Positions 34,503-44,222 are shown, numbered from the stretch's first letter. The stretch is DNA of 64,000 bases from Deltaproteobacteria bacterium (GCA_016219185.1 JACRBZ010000077.1:54927-118926), one strand, 5' to 3'. Numbers and translations are program-made. Notes: generated by a model not told the origin, from the letters alone.

Positions 34503-36305
34503 ATGAAAATTCAAAACGAAACCATACCCAATCCCAAAGAGATTGAAAAAGAAATCGGCGAATTCCTGGCAAAAAAATTTGGGGGTTCGGTGAAAATGGT
34601 ATCCCAGGAAGCGCTTCCACAGGAAAGCACCCAGGAGACTTCCGGTAAGACTCCGAAATCGGACAAACCGTTTCATTTCGATATGAAACCGGAAGACCTC
34701 ATTTCCTATCTGGATCAATATATCGTTAAGCAGGATCATGCCAAAGCGGTTCTGGCAACCAAAATATGCACGCATTTCAACCGTATTAAACATGCAAAGT
34801 CCGCATCCGATTCTCCGCATGACATGGTGGGCAGCATCAAAAACAATGTGTTGATGATCGGCCCCACGGGCGTTGGAAAAACTTATCTGATCAAGCTGAT
34901 AGCCAAAAAAATCGGGGTCCCCTTTGTCAAGGGTGACGCCACCAAGTTCAGTGAAACCGGCTATGTCGGCGGAGATGTGGAAGATCTGGTTCGGGACCTG
35001 GTCCGGGAAGCCGATGACAACATCGAACTGGCGCAGTATGGCATCATCTATATCGATGAAATCGATAAAATTGCCGGCAGCCGTAACATGATCGGAGCGG
35101 ACGTCTCCCGGACCGGCGTTCAGCGGGCTCTTTTAAAGCCCATGGAAGAAACCGAAGTGGACCTGAAGGTTCCCCATGATCCCATTTCCATGCTTCAGGA
35201 AATCGAACGATTCCGGAAAACCGGCAACCGTGAAAAGCGATCCATCAACACCAAAAACATCCTGTTTATCATGAGTGGGGCTTTCGGCGACCTGACGGAA
35301 ATCATCCATCGCCGGATGACCAGCCAGAATATTGGTTTTGGGGCTGCCGTCAAAACCCATAAGGACCGCCAGGATATTCTGAGTCACGTCAAATCCGAGG
35401 ATCTGATCGAATTCGGGTTTGAATCCGAATTCGTCGGCCGACTGCCGGTTCGGGCCATATTTGAGCGGTTGACAGAAGATGACCTGTTCGAAATTCTCAA
35501 AAATCCCAACAATCCGGTGATTTTGGGTAAAAAACTCGACTTCGGAGCCTATAACATTGATATCAAATTTGATGATCCGGTTCTGAGAATCCTGGCGCAA
35601 AATGCATTCAAGGAGAATACCGGAGCAAGAGGACTGGTGAGCGCGGTGGAAAAAGCGCTGCTCCTGTTTGAGCGCAGCCTGCCGTCTTCTGATGTAAAAA
35701 AATTCCCGGTGACGGCATCCGTTCTGAAAGCGCCCGAGCAGGCCCTCTCAAAGCTCATGGACAAGGAAGAAAACCATGATGTTCTGGAAGAATTTGACAG
35801 GCTGGCAAAGAATGAACGCGCCTCAATCAAGGCTTACCTTCACACCAACCGGAAGAATCTTTCAAATAAATACGGTCTTACCCTGACCCCATCCAGAATG
35901 GATATCGTAACCTCTTTCTATTCCAAAAACGTGATGGATGTGGGACATATCATTCATAAGGTCAAATCATTATATGACGAAATCAAAAAAATAGAACTCT
36001 CATTTTACAAAAAACATGACATCAATATCGTGCTGGAAGACGATGCCATTGACTTTATCATCGAACAACTGGCCAACCCCGCAATTCACATCGCGGATTT
36101 TGAACGGCAGCTTTCCATCGATTTTGAACTGGGCCTCAAACTGGTCCGGGAAAAGACCGGTAAAAACCGGTTTTTCATTACCCGCAAAGCCCTGCTGGAA
36201 CCCGAAACCTTTATCAGCAACCTCATCAAGGATGAGCTTCGGGGCGCTGCGCTGAACCTTCCGGATCAACGCGATGAAACGACTCCCAACTGCAACACCC
36301 ATTAA
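34503..36305 (+). CDS. ClpX-like AAA+ ATPase without zinc finger
   Basis: 600 aa. The AAA+ core is ClpX-like: Walker A GPTGVGKT (120-127), pore loop GYVG (153-156), Walker B IIYIDEID (181-188), and sensor regions including GFESEFVGRLPVRAIFERL. The N-terminal Cys4 zinc domain of ClpX is replaced by a polar ~60 aa tail. About 180 extra residues follow the AAA lid (DVLEEFDRLAKNERAS to the end), not seen in ClpX. No IGF loop is evident, so ClpP pairing is doubtful. It starts an operon with ahbC, hemB, ahbD and a CBS gene (15 bp to ahbC), so a role as an unfoldase for heme enzymes is suggested, by analogy with mitochondrial ClpX and ALA synthase. Confidence 0.85.
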   Translation: MKIQNETIPNPKEIEKEIGEFLAKKFGGSVKMVSQEALPQESTQETSGKTPKSDKPFHFDMKPEDLISYLDQYIVKQDHAKAVLATKICTHFNRIKHAKSASDSPHDMVGSIKNNVLMIGPTGVGKTYLIKLIAKKIGVPFVKGDATKFSETGYVGGDVEDLVRDLVREADDNIELAQYGIIYIDEIDKIAGSRNMIGADVSRTGVQRALLKPMEETEVDLKVPHDPISMLQEIERFRKTGNREKRSINTKNILFIMSGAFGDLTEIIHRRMTSQNIGFGAAVKTHKDRQDILSHVKSEDLIEFGFESEFVGRLPVRAIFERLTEDDLFEILKNPNNPVILGKKLDFGAYNIDIKFDDPVLRILAQNAFKENTGARGLVSAVEKALLLFERSLPSSDVKKFPVTASVLKAPEQALSKLMDKEENHDVLEEFDRLAKNERASIKAYLHTNRKNLSNKYGLTLTPSRMDIVTSFYSKNVMDVGHIIHKVKSLYDEIKKIELSFYKKHDINIVLEDDAIDFIIEQLANPAIHIADFERQLSIDFELGLKLVREKTGKNRFFITRKALLEPETFISNLIKDELRGAALNLPDQRDETTPNCNTH

Positions 36306-36320
36306 CCTGAAAGACAAATC

Positions 36321-37499
36321 ATGATCGGTATATCCAAGCTCTATTGCGGCACGGTTGAACCTTCAGATGCCCTTCGCTATAATCGAATGTCATCCAGCCT
36401 GCCATCTCATCTGCTTCAGTTTTCAAGCGACAAGAAACCGGTGGTGGTCTGGAATATGACCCGTCAGTGCAATCTGCGCTGCGTCCACTGTTATGCCCAC
36501 GCCAAAGACCATGCCTCACCCGATGATCTGACCACCGCCGAAGGCAAGGCCCTAATCGATGATCTGGCCGCTTTCGGATCCCCGGTGATCCTGTTTTCCG
36601 GAGGAGAACCCCTGGTCCGGAAAGACCTTCCGGAACTGGCGGACTATGCGGTTCAAAAAGGCATGCGCGCCGTCATCTCCACCAACGGCACCCTGATCAC
36701 GGCGGAAATCGCCCGAACCCTCAAAGCCATTGGCCTGTCCTATGTCGGCATCAGCCTGGATGGCATGGAAGAAATCAATGACCGGTTCCGGGGCGTCAAG
36801 GGTGCTTATCAGTCGGCCTTAAGCGGCATTCGCAACTGTCAGGATGCCGGCATCAAGGTTGGCCTGCGGTTTACGATCAACAAATTCAATTCAGGCGAAA
36901 TCCCCAGCATTTTCAAACTCCTTGAAACCATGAACATTCCCAGGGCCTGTTTTTATCACCTGGTTTATGCCGGCCGGGGTTCCAAACTGGTTGAGGAAGA
37001 TTCCACCCGCGAAGAAACCCGGGTCATCGTGGATATGATCATGGATGAAACCAAAAGGCTTCACGACCTTGGGCTGTCCAAGGAAATCCTGACCGTGGAC
37101 AACCATGCCGACGGCCCCTACGTGTATCTGCGACTGCTCCGGGAGAATCCCGAAAGGGCCAGGGAAGTTCTGGAGCTTTTAAAGATGAATGAAGGCAACA
37201 GCTCCGGTAGAGGCATCGGCTGCGTGAGCTGGGATGGACAGGTTCATGCCGATCAGTTCTGGCGACATTACAGTTTCGGCAATATCCGCGAGCGCCGGTT
37301 TTCCGAAATCTGGTCCGATCTTTCCAATCCCCTCATGATGCGGCTGAAAGACAAAAAGCCCTTTGTAAAAGGAAGATGCGCAACCTGCCGCTGGCTGGAT
37401 GTTTGCGGCGGGAATTTCAGGGTCCGGGCCGAAGCCGTTACCGGCGATGTCTGGGCCCCGGATCCGGCCTGTTATCTGACGGATGCAGAAATTTCTTAA
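36321..37499 (+). CDS. ahbC: 12,18-didecarboxysiroheme deacetylase (AhbC), radical SAM
   Basis: 392 aa. It removes the two acetate side chains from didecarboxysiroheme to give Fe-coproporphyrin III, a step of the siroheme-dependent heme pathway. The radical SAM cluster motif is Cys50-x3-Cys54-x2-Cys57 (CNLRCVHC), with FSGGEPL for SAM binding. A C-terminal SPASM/twitch-type region has Cys in CATCRWLDVCGG. The N-terminus MIGISKLYCGTVEPSDALRY is that of AhbC. Operon partner ahbD lies two genes downstream. Confidence 0.92.
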   Translation: MIGISKLYCGTVEPSDALRYNRMSSSLPSHLLQFSSDKKPVVVWNMTRQCNLRCVHCYAHAKDHASPDDLTTAEGKALIDDLAAFGSPVILFSGGEPLVRKDLPELADYAVQKGMRAVISTNGTLITAEIARTLKAIGLSYVGISLDGMEEINDRFRGVKGAYQSALSGIRNCQDAGIKVGLRFTINKFNSGEIPSIFKLLETMNIPRACFYHLVYAGRGSKLVEEDSTREETRVIVDMIMDETKRLHDLGLSKEILTVDNHADGPYVYLRLLRENPERAREVLELLKMNEGNSSGRGIGCVSWDGQVHADQFWRHYSFGNIRERRFSEIWSDLSNPLMMRLKDKKPFVKGRCATCRWLDVCGGNFRVRAEAVTGDVWAPDPACYLTDAEIS

Positions 37500-37517
37500 C
37501 TATCAGGAGCTACTCTT

Positions 37518-38495
37518 ATGCTTTTTCCCGAATACCGCCCCAGAAGACTCCGGCAGAATGAAGCCTTTCGCCGAATGATCCGTGAAACCATTTTAACCAC
37601 AAATGATTTCATTCTGCCTCTTTTTGCCATCGAAGGCAAGGACCTTAAAAATCCGATCGCTTCCATGCCCGGACAGTATCAGTTGTCCGTTGACCAGATC
37701 GTCAAAACCTGCCAGGAAGTTCAGAAACTGGGGATTCCGGCTATCATGCTCTTTGGGGTCCCGAACAAAAAAGATCCCCTGGCAACCAGCGCCTATGCCA
37801 AGGACGGCATTGTTCAACGGGCCGTAAAAGCCGTAAAGAACAAGGTCCCGGATCTGGCCGTCATCACCGATGTTTGCCTGTGCGCGTATACGGATCACGG
37901 CCATTGCGGGGTGGTTGAAAAAAACGTGGTAGATAACGATGCGTCTCTGGATCTTCTGGCGCGAACCGCCCTGTCTCATGCCAAGGCCGGAGCGGACATG
38001 GTGGCGCCATCGGACATGATGGACGGCCGGGTGGCGGAAATTCGGGAAAGCCTAGATGAAAACGGATTTTCCAACGTACCGATCATGTCCTACGCCGCCA
38101 AATACTGTTCGGGCTTTTACGGCCCGTTTCGCCAGGCCGCGGATTCCGCGCCCAAATTCGGAGACCGCAGAACCTATCAGATGGATCCGGCCAACGCCCT
38201 GGAAGCCATCCGGGAAGTAACGATGGACATCGAGGAAGGCGCGGACATCATCATGGTCAAGCCTGCCCTGGCCTATCTGGATGTCATCTGCCGGGTCCGT
38301 CAGGAATTTGATCTGCCGGTCGCCGCCTACAACGTCAGCGGAGAATACGCCATGATAAAAGCTGCCGAACAGCTCGGATGGCTGGACGGACCACGGGTCA
38401 TGATGGAATCCCTCACCGCCATCAAGCGGGCCGGCGCGGACATGATCCTGACGTATTTTGCCATGGACGCCGCCAAGGAGCTTCAATCCCGATGA
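37518..38495 (+). CDS. hemB: Porphobilinogen synthase (delta-aminolevulinic acid dehydratase)
   Basis: 325 aa, full length. It condenses two 5-aminolevulinates to porphobilinogen. The metal-binding Cys segment VCLCAYTDHGHCG is of the zinc type, the first Schiff-base Lys lies in SYAAKYCSGFYGPFR and the second in ADIIMVKPALAYLD. It starts 18 bp after ahbC and overlaps ahbD by 4 nt (ATGA), so translation is coupled. Confidence 0.97.
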   Translation: MLFPEYRPRRLRQNEAFRRMIRETILTTNDFILPLFAIEGKDLKNPIASMPGQYQLSVDQIVKTCQEVQKLGIPAIMLFGVPNKKDPLATSAYAKDGIVQRAVKAVKNKVPDLAVITDVCLCAYTDHGHCGVVEKNVVDNDASLDLLARTALSHAKAGADMVAPSDMMDGRVAEIRESLDENGFSNVPIMSYAAKYCSGFYGPFRQAADSAPKFGDRRTYQMDPANALEAIREVTMDIEEGADIIMVKPALAYLDVICRVRQEFDLPVAAYNVSGEYAMIKAAEQLGWLDGPRVMMESLTAIKRAGADMILTYFAMDAAKELQSR

Positions 38496-39553
38496 AACAC
38501 AGCCATTCCGAATCCAAGGGATCGCAGCTTCGACTGGTTGCCTGGGAAATCACCCGCAACTGCAACCTGTCCTGCGTTCACTGCAGAGCCGCTGCCACAA
38601 ACGGCCCCTATGAAGGCGAGCTGGACACTGCCGCCTGTTTACGTCTCCTCGATCAAATCGCGGAGGTCGGCCCTGCCATTGTCATCCTGACCGGCGGAGA
38701 GCCCCTGCTTCGTCCGGATATTTTTGAAGTTGCAGGCTATGGAACATCCAAGGGCCTGAAAATGGTCATGGCCCCCAACGGCACCCTCATCACCAGGGAA
38801 AACGCCGAAAAAATGGCGGCATCCGGAATCAAACGAATCAGCATCAGCCTGGATGGGGCAACCCGGGAAAAGCATGATCTGTTCAGAGGGGTTGACGGGG
38901 CCTTTGATGCCGCGCTTCAGGGTATCGCCAATGCGAAAGCCGCGGGAATCGAATTTCAGATCAACACCACCATTACCCAGACCAATCTGGATGAAATACC
39001 CAAGATTCAGGATCTTGCGATAAAGCTCGGGGCTGTGGCCCATCATATTTTTCTGCTGGTGCCGACCGGCCGGGGAAAATATATTGCCGATAAAGCCATC
39101 AATGCCGAAGAATATGAAGAAACCCTCAACTGGTTTTATGATCAGCGAGAGAATACGCCGCTTCAACTGAAAGCCACCTGCGCGCCGCATTATTACCGGA
39201 TCCTTCGCCAGCGTGCAAAAAAGGACGGCAAGACCGTCACCTTTCAAACCCATGGCCTGGATGCGGTCACCCGCGGTTGCCTGGGCGGAACCGGATTCTG
39301 TTTCATCTCCCATACCGGCATTGTTCAGCCCTGCGGTTTTTTGCAGCTCAATTGCGGCGATATCACCAAGACATCTTTTTCCACGATATGGAACACTTCT
39401 GAAGTCTTTCTTTCTTTAAGAAATTATGATAATTTGAAAGGAAAATGTGGAAAGTGTGAATACCGAAAGGTTTGCGGCGGATGCCGGGCCAGAGCCTTCG
39501 AGGCAGCCGGAGATTATCTGGCTGAAGAACCCCTCTGTCTTTATCAGCCGTAA
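38492..39553 (+). CDS. ahbD: Heme b synthase (AhbD), radical SAM
   Basis: 353 aa from ATG 38492; the frame extends into hemB but that part is not family-like. It decarboxylates the two propionates of Fe-coproporphyrin III to vinyls, forming heme b. The radical SAM motif is Cys24-x3-Cys28-x2-Cys31 (CNLSCVHC), with LTGGEPLL and a C-terminal SPASM-type Cys cluster (CGKCEYRKVCGGCRAR). LRLVAWEITRNCN is typical of AhbD. AhbA/B and siroheme synthase genes are not in the window. Confidence 0.94.
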   Translation: MKHSHSESKGSQLRLVAWEITRNCNLSCVHCRAAATNGPYEGELDTAACLRLLDQIAEVGPAIVILTGGEPLLRPDIFEVAGYGTSKGLKMVMAPNGTLITRENAEKMAASGIKRISISLDGATREKHDLFRGVDGAFDAALQGIANAKAAGIEFQINTTITQTNLDEIPKIQDLAIKLGAVAHHIFLLVPTGRGKYIADKAINAEEYEETLNWFYDQRENTPLQLKATCAPHYYRILRQRAKKDGKTVTFQTHGLDAVTRGCLGGTGFCFISHTGIVQPCGFLQLNCGDITKTSFSTIWNTSEVFLSLRNYDNLKGKCGKCEYRKVCGGCRARAFEAAGDYLAEEPLCLYQP

Positions 39554-39577
39554 GCCCCTTGATGGAAAGGATAGTCA

Positions 39578-40183
39578 ATGAAAATCAAATCCCTGATGAT
39601 CACGAGTCCGGTTACCGTAACTGAAAACGCCTCGATTCAAAAGGCAATCGAGTTGATGAAGGAAAAGGGATTTCGTCATCTTCCCATTGTATCGAAGGGA
39701 ATGAAACTGAAGGGATTTGTGACCCTGTCGGGTCTGAAGCAGGGATTGATTCCGGCCATGGTCGGAGATCTGACCCTGACGGATCTGATGATAACCGAGC
39801 CCATCACCGTGGCTCCGGATGATGATCTGGAAACTGCGGCCCGGCTGATTTATGAGCACAAAATCAGCGGCATGCCGGTTGTCAAAAACGATAAGCTCGT
39901 TGGCATCATCACCGAATCGGACATTCTTCGGGCTTTTATCGACATGATGGGGATTCTGACCGGCGGCTCCAGGCTGGACGTGGTGGTTGGCGACCTGCCA
40001 GAGGCGTTCAATCAGGTGGTGGAAATCATTCGCAATCAAGGCGGTGAAATCGTCAATATCGGCATGACGGCCCAGCAGTCCAGCCAGCGGGTTTATACCT
40101 TCCGCCTGTCTACCCTGAAAACCGTAACCATCGAAAAAGCGCTCGCCAAGGCCGGGTTTCAAATCCTGAAAGACAAGGATTGA
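39578..40183 (+). CDS. CBS-pair and ACT-like domain protein (AcuB type)
   Basis: 201 aa. Two CBS domains (about 1-55 and 70-125; MITSPVTVTENASIQKAIELM and MITEPITVAPDDDLETAARLI) are followed by an ACT-like fold (about 135-201, AFNQVVEIIRNQGGEIVNIGM). CBS pairs bind adenine nucleotides or SAM and act as energy sensors. It follows ahbD by 24 bp, before a strong terminator, so it is the last gene of the heme operon. It might sense nucleotides or SAM for the pathway, but nothing in the sequence proves it. Confidence 0.87.
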   Translation: MKIKSLMITSPVTVTENASIQKAIELMKEKGFRHLPIVSKGMKLKGFVTLSGLKQGLIPAMVGDLTLTDLMITEPITVAPDDDLETAARLIYEHKISGMPVVKNDKLVGIITESDILRAFIDMMGILTGGSRLDVVVGDLPEAFNQVVEIIRNQGGEIVNIGMTAQQSSQRVYTFRLSTLKTVTIEKALAKAGFQILKDKD

Positions 40184-40227
40184 TCCAAAACGATCGTTAC
40201 GGGATGTCTGCTGCAAGGTGACCATTC

Positions 40228-40265
40228 AGCCCTTCGGATTCTAACGAATTTGAAGGGCTTTTTTA
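40228..40265 (+). terminator. Intrinsic terminator of the heme operon
   Basis: AGCCCTTC pairs with GAAGGGCT, extended inward by GATTC/GAATT, then a run of T (40260-40264). Located 45 nt after the CBS gene stop. Confidence 0.85.
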
Positions 40266-40406
40266 TTGGCTTTCTCAATTATTCTGTCTCTTTTAAAAAG
40301 CAACACGGAAACGATACTGACATGAAACCAAAACCTTACATTTAATGCGGATCGATCTTATGAATGCGCATCAAACATCAGGCACCCTTTTCACGAGGAG
40401 ACATCC

Positions 40407-40721
40407 ATGATTACAGCAATTGTTGAATTCAAACTCCCACAGGCGATCACAACTCCGCAGGCCAAAGAGATTTTCTTGAGCACAGCGCCCAAATACCTGG
40501 GCATGCCGGGGTTAATTCGTAAATACTACTTTCTTACCCCGGACGGCACTGCTGCCGGCGGCGTCTATCTATGGCAATCCCGCGAAGATGCGGAGCGTCT
40601 GTACACCGGGGAATGGAAAGCGTTTGTACGGGGGAAATATGGCTCCGACCCCGTTGTGAAATACCTTGAGACCCCGGTTGTTGTGGACAATATATCGAAT
40701 GAAATCATTTCGAATTCGTAA
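40407..40721 (+). CDS. YdhR-like small monooxygenase-fold protein
   Basis: 104 aa. The dimeric alpha/beta ferredoxin-like fold is suggested by AIVEFKLPQ, the helix PQAKEIFLSTAPKYLGMPGL, KYYFLTPDGTAAGGVYLWQS and the helix REDAERLY. YdhR/ABM-type proteins include quinone-forming monooxygenases and ones of unknown role. RBS AGGAGA 9 nt upstream. It may share transcription with the DMT exporter and cupin genes downstream. Confidence 0.75.
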   Translation: MITAIVEFKLPQAITTPQAKEIFLSTAPKYLGMPGLIRKYYFLTPDGTAAGGVYLWQSREDAERLYTGEWKAFVRGKYGSDPVVKYLETPVVVDNISNEIISNS

Positions 40722-40744
40722 ATAAAGGAGAAGAGAACGTACCG

Positions 40745-41668
40745 ATGAATCGCAAGGATTTCGTGCTTGCCCTGTTGGTGGTAACCATTTGGGGTGCAAA
40801 TTTCACGGTCATCAAGCTCGGCCTGGGTGGCGTGCCTCCGATGTTGTTGGTGGCGCTTCGTTTTGTTTTCGCCGCGCTACCGGCAATACTGTTCGTAAAA
40901 CGCCCGGCAGTGGCCGCGCGGTATTGGATGACCTACGGGCTCACGGTCGGAGTTGGCCAGTTTGGGTGCCTGTTCTATGCGATGCACATCGGCATGCCGG
41001 CCGGCGTAGCGTCCGTGGTTCTACAGTCGCAGGCGTTTTTCACCCTTGCCTTTGCGACGCTATTCCTGCATGAATCCGTATCAGGCTCCCAGATAACAGG
41101 ACTTGGGATTGCGGCCCTGGGGTTATTTCTTGTTGGTCGTCATGCCGGCGGAACAAACGTTTTTGCCATTCCACCGGCTGCACTCCTGTTGACCCTTGCC
41201 GGAGCCGCGTTCTGGGGGATTTCAAACATTGTCGTTCGTAAGGCGACGGCATCAGCAGCCGCTGAAGGCAACCGGCTTGACGTGCTAAGCCTGGTTGTCT
41301 GGTCCAGCCTTGTGCCGCCTGTTCCGCTTTTCTTGCTTGCACTCATATTGGACACGCCAGAAACTGTTATCGGGGCAATCACGGCTTTGAATGGAGTCTC
41401 GGTGTTCTCGATCCTCTATCTTGCTTTTGGGGCAACGCTTTTTGGATTTGGTGCATGGAGCAGGTTACTGTCCAGGCACCCGGCAAATCAGGTTGCACCC
41501 CTTTCGCTGCTTGTTCCGGTCACGGGACTTCTCACTGCAAGACTTGTTCTTGGAGAGCAGTTGTCAATGCTCCAGTGGGGCGGGTGCCTTACCGTGATTT
41601 TTGGCCTGCTCGTTGCTACATTCGGATTACAAACATTTCGCCGATTGGCGCCGGACCGAGGGAGGTAG
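40745..41668 (+). CDS. EamA/DMT-family transporter
   Basis: 307 aa with about ten TM helices and the two EamA halves (VVTIWGANFTVIKLGLG at the N-terminus; PAALLLTLAGAAFWGISNIVVRK in the second). Such proteins export amino acids or metabolites. It starts 23 bp after the YdhR-like gene stop. Confidence 0.9.
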   Translation: MNRKDFVLALLVVTIWGANFTVIKLGLGGVPPMLLVALRFVFAALPAILFVKRPAVAARYWMTYGLTVGVGQFGCLFYAMHIGMPAGVASVVLQSQAFFTLAFATLFLHESVSGSQITGLGIAALGLFLVGRHAGGTNVFAIPPAALLLTLAGAAFWGISNIVVRKATASAAAEGNRLDVLSLVVWSSLVPPVPLFLLALILDTPETVIGAITALNGVSVFSILYLAFGATLFGFGAWSRLLSRHPANQVAPLSLLVPVTGLLTARLVLGEQLSMLQWGGCLTVIFGLLVATFGLQTFRRLAPDRGR

Positions 41669-41679
41669 AAGGAAAAACC

Positions 41680-41991
41680 ATGGGTTTTCAGAAGTCAGCA
41701 AATCAAATGGCTTTGCAGGAATTTAGACCGGGAATCAGGAGCATGGCGGAGTTTGGCGACAAACTGGTCATGGCATGCATGGAGATAGGCCCGGAAAAGG
41801 AAGATACCGGCCATCAGCACCCCTTTGAACAATGCGGCATCGTGATTGAAGGAAAGATTGAGATGTTCATTGGTGAGGAGCGAATCATTTTGGAAGCAAT
41901 GGACACCTATTTCATTCCCGCCGGCGTGACACACGGCTGGAAAACTTTTGAAATCCCGGCAAGACTTCTGGATGTTTCCGCGAAGTCATGA
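41680..41991 (+). CDS. Small cupin protein
   Basis: 103 aa from ATG 41680 (RBS GGAGG about 10 nt upstream); the longer frame into the DMT gene is rejected. Cupin motif 1 TGHQHPFEQCGIVIEGKIEM and motif 2 TYFIPAGVTHGW keep the His/Glu metal ligands. Function unknown; often catabolic or sensor accessory. Ends in a hairpin shared with the convergent protease gene. Confidence 0.85.
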   Translation: MGFQKSANQMALQEFRPGIRSMAEFGDKLVMACMEIGPEKEDTGHQHPFEQCGIVIEGKIEMFIGEERIILEAMDTYFIPAGVTHGWKTFEIPARLLDVSAKS

Positions 41992-42012
41992 CCACCGGCA
42001 TTGCCGGTGGTC
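41990..42012. terminator. Bidirectional hairpin between convergent genes
   Basis: GACCACCGGC (41990-41999), a 3-nt loop, then its exact reverse complement (42003-42012). It overlaps the cupin stop codon and lies 47 bp from the end of the protease gene. No T-tract. Confidence 0.5.
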
Positions 42013-42059
42013 CATTGCCGGAATCAGGTTCCCTGCTAATCACCCGGCATAACGGGATG

Positions 42060-44222
42060 CTATTTCTGCAAAATGGCCGATAATGCTCCGGTGGCATCCA
42101 ACTTCCCATAGCCCCAGTCATCATTGCTGTCTTCGGGATTTTGTGGGTCCAATCCCGTAAATGCATCGTGACGGCTGCCTGCCTTGATGTATGCTTTGAT
42201 ATCCGTCGGGGTCGGCGACAGTCCGAGTCGATGTGCCTTTTCAAGAAGCAGTGCGACGACACCGGTGGTATGGGGACATGACATGCTGGTTCCCTGAAGA
42301 ACGGTGTGATTGCCTCCGAATTCGACCCGGTTCGTACGCCGATAATAGGTTTCGTTGGGATTGTTCAGTGCGCTTTCTGAAAGCGATGCAACGATTCCCA
42401 CACCCGGAGCGGCGATAAACGGCTGTGTCCGTCCGTCCCGGCTGGGTCCCCGACTGGAAAAATATGCCAGATCCATCAAATAAAAGGGATTATAGTAATT
42501 TACCGGAGCCACGCCATAAGCCTGCCAGATCAGGCTGTAGGGCGATTCCGGGGAAGTCCAGTCCGCGTAGAGCCTTCCGGGCCAGGTATTTTTGGTTTGG
42601 TAAGCCCCCAATGAAATTGCCTCTAAAGCAGTTGCCGGGGAACCGACGGTCATCCGATTGGTGGATAGACTGGGATCCGATGGATCTCCCCATGTATGGG
42701 ATACCGACCCGCTGTCATACCAGAAATACGTGTGGGACAGACTGGAACTGAAACCATGCCAGGCCTGATAAGCGCCGTTTCCATTGAGCGGGATCAAATC
42801 AATCACCCACAGCCCGCCAGCCGGCTTGGTTTGGTGGACATCCGAAATTTCGATGTACAGATTGTTGTCCTCATTATCGCTATTCCAGGAACTGTTCGCC
42901 CCCTTGGTATTCGCGGCGCAAAGCGTGCCTTCCGGCGTTTTTAAACAGCGTTCTTTTCCACCGGTTACCCATAGATTCCGATAACGTCCCCCAAAATTGG
43001 ACGGATATTTTTTCCCGCTCGGGGCCGTGATTTGAACCCTGCAGGAGTCCTGCCCGGAATACCAGATGTCAAAAAAAAGATAGTCAGCAGAACTATCCTG
43101 CGAATCGGGTACATAATCCGAACCGGTCTGCATGACGATATCATGGTCCACACTAAAACTGCCGCTTCCATGTATGGGGCCGCCATGCTGTTCAAAGGCC
43201 GGACCCGCATATGAAGATCCTGCATTTCCAGCCGCAATACAGACGATCCGGTTGGGTCCGACCAGATCGTCTATTCCCCGTTCTTCCGGGGTGCTGCCGT
43301 CATGCGGACCATAATCACTTCCCAGACTCATATTGATCACGCAGGGCCTTCCCAGTCCGGCGGCTTGTTGAAAAATCCAGTTGATCCCGTCCAGGATCAT
43401 GGTATCTGAATTTCGACTTTTGATATTGTCAAAATCGAATTTTACGATCAACAGGTCAGCTTCCGGAGCAATCCCGGTGTAGGGGCCTTTATAACTTTGG
43501 GCCCGCCCGTTCCCGGCAGCGGTTCCCGCCACATGGGTACCATGACCGTCATAGTCCCGATGCAGGCATATCCCGTAACCTTGCTGGATGATTTCCCGGC
43601 TCCATTCCGTGCCATAGGAAAATCCGTCAGGACTGCCCGCGATCCCGCCCACATCTTCGGTATCCAGGGTATGGTCCCATATGGATAAAATGCGGGTCTG
43701 CCCCTGGCTGTCGATAAAATCCGGATGCCCGATATCAATCCCGGTATCGATAATACCGACGATGACACCTTTTCCCGTGTTGTCGGATCGCGGATACGCG
43801 ACTTGAGGCAGGTTGACACCATCCGTCCCGGCGCTGATATCCATTAATTTCTTGACTGTGCGACCGACTTCGATCCGCTGGACCCCATCCAGTTCAGCTA
43901 ACTCAGCCAGCCTGTCAATTGGAGCCTGAGCCGTGATGATCCCTCCTGAGGTAACCGTAAAAATCTGGCATCCCCGGGCACGGATGGCAGGCAACGCGGA
44001 TAAATCCGCCTTGATGAACACATGGGCAAATATTTCCTTCTTGCCGTCGATCCAGCGGTCAAAGGTTCGGCCGAACCGATCGCCCGCAAATGAGGCGCCG
44101 TGGGTTTCAACCAGTCGACGGATATGAGGTCCCAGCTCACCGGCTTCAACGGAATAACTCCCTTGCCAGACCATCAACGTCCAGATCAACATGACAGAGC
44201 ATGCGATTTTCAGACTTTTCAT
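42060..44222 (-). CDS. Secreted subtilisin-like (S8) serine protease
   Basis: 720 aa with a signal peptide (about 1-27). An N-terminal propeptide-like region (about 28-130) precedes the catalytic domain. Asp159 (IIDTGIDIGHPDF), His227 (DGHGTHVAGTAAG) and the Ser of GTSMSCPHTTGVVALL form the triad. Between His and Ser lies an insert of about 200 residues, including a beta-rich stretch with QDSCRVQITAPSGKKYPS, perhaps PA-like. It resembles fervidolysin-like peptidases. Secreted degradation of proteins is the likely role. Confidence 0.92.
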   Translation of the reverse strand: MKSLKIACSVMLIWTLMVWQGSYSVEAGELGPHIRRLVETHGASFAGDRFGRTFDRWIDGKKEIFAHVFIKADLSALPAIRARGCQIFTVTSGGIITAQAPIDRLAELAELDGVQRIEVGRTVKKLMDISAGTDGVNLPQVAYPRSDNTGKGVIVGIIDTGIDIGHPDFIDSQGQTRILSIWDHTLDTEDVGGIAGSPDGFSYGTEWSREIIQQGYGICLHRDYDGHGTHVAGTAAGNGRAQSYKGPYTGIAPEADLLIVKFDFDNIKSRNSDTMILDGINWIFQQAAGLGRPCVINMSLGSDYGPHDGSTPEERGIDDLVGPNRIVCIAAGNAGSSYAGPAFEQHGGPIHGSGSFSVDHDIVMQTGSDYVPDSQDSSADYLFFDIWYSGQDSCRVQITAPSGKKYPSNFGGRYRNLWVTGGKERCLKTPEGTLCAANTKGANSSWNSDNEDNNLYIEISDVHQTKPAGGLWVIDLIPLNGNGAYQAWHGFSSSLSHTYFWYDSGSVSHTWGDPSDPSLSTNRMTVGSPATALEAISLGAYQTKNTWPGRLYADWTSPESPYSLIWQAYGVAPVNYYNPFYLMDLAYFSSRGPSRDGRTQPFIAAPGVGIVASLSESALNNPNETYYRRTNRVEFGGNHTVLQGTSMSCPHTTGVVALLLEKAHRLGLSPTPTDIKAYIKAGSRHDAFTGLDPQNPEDSNDDWGYGKLDATGALSAILQK

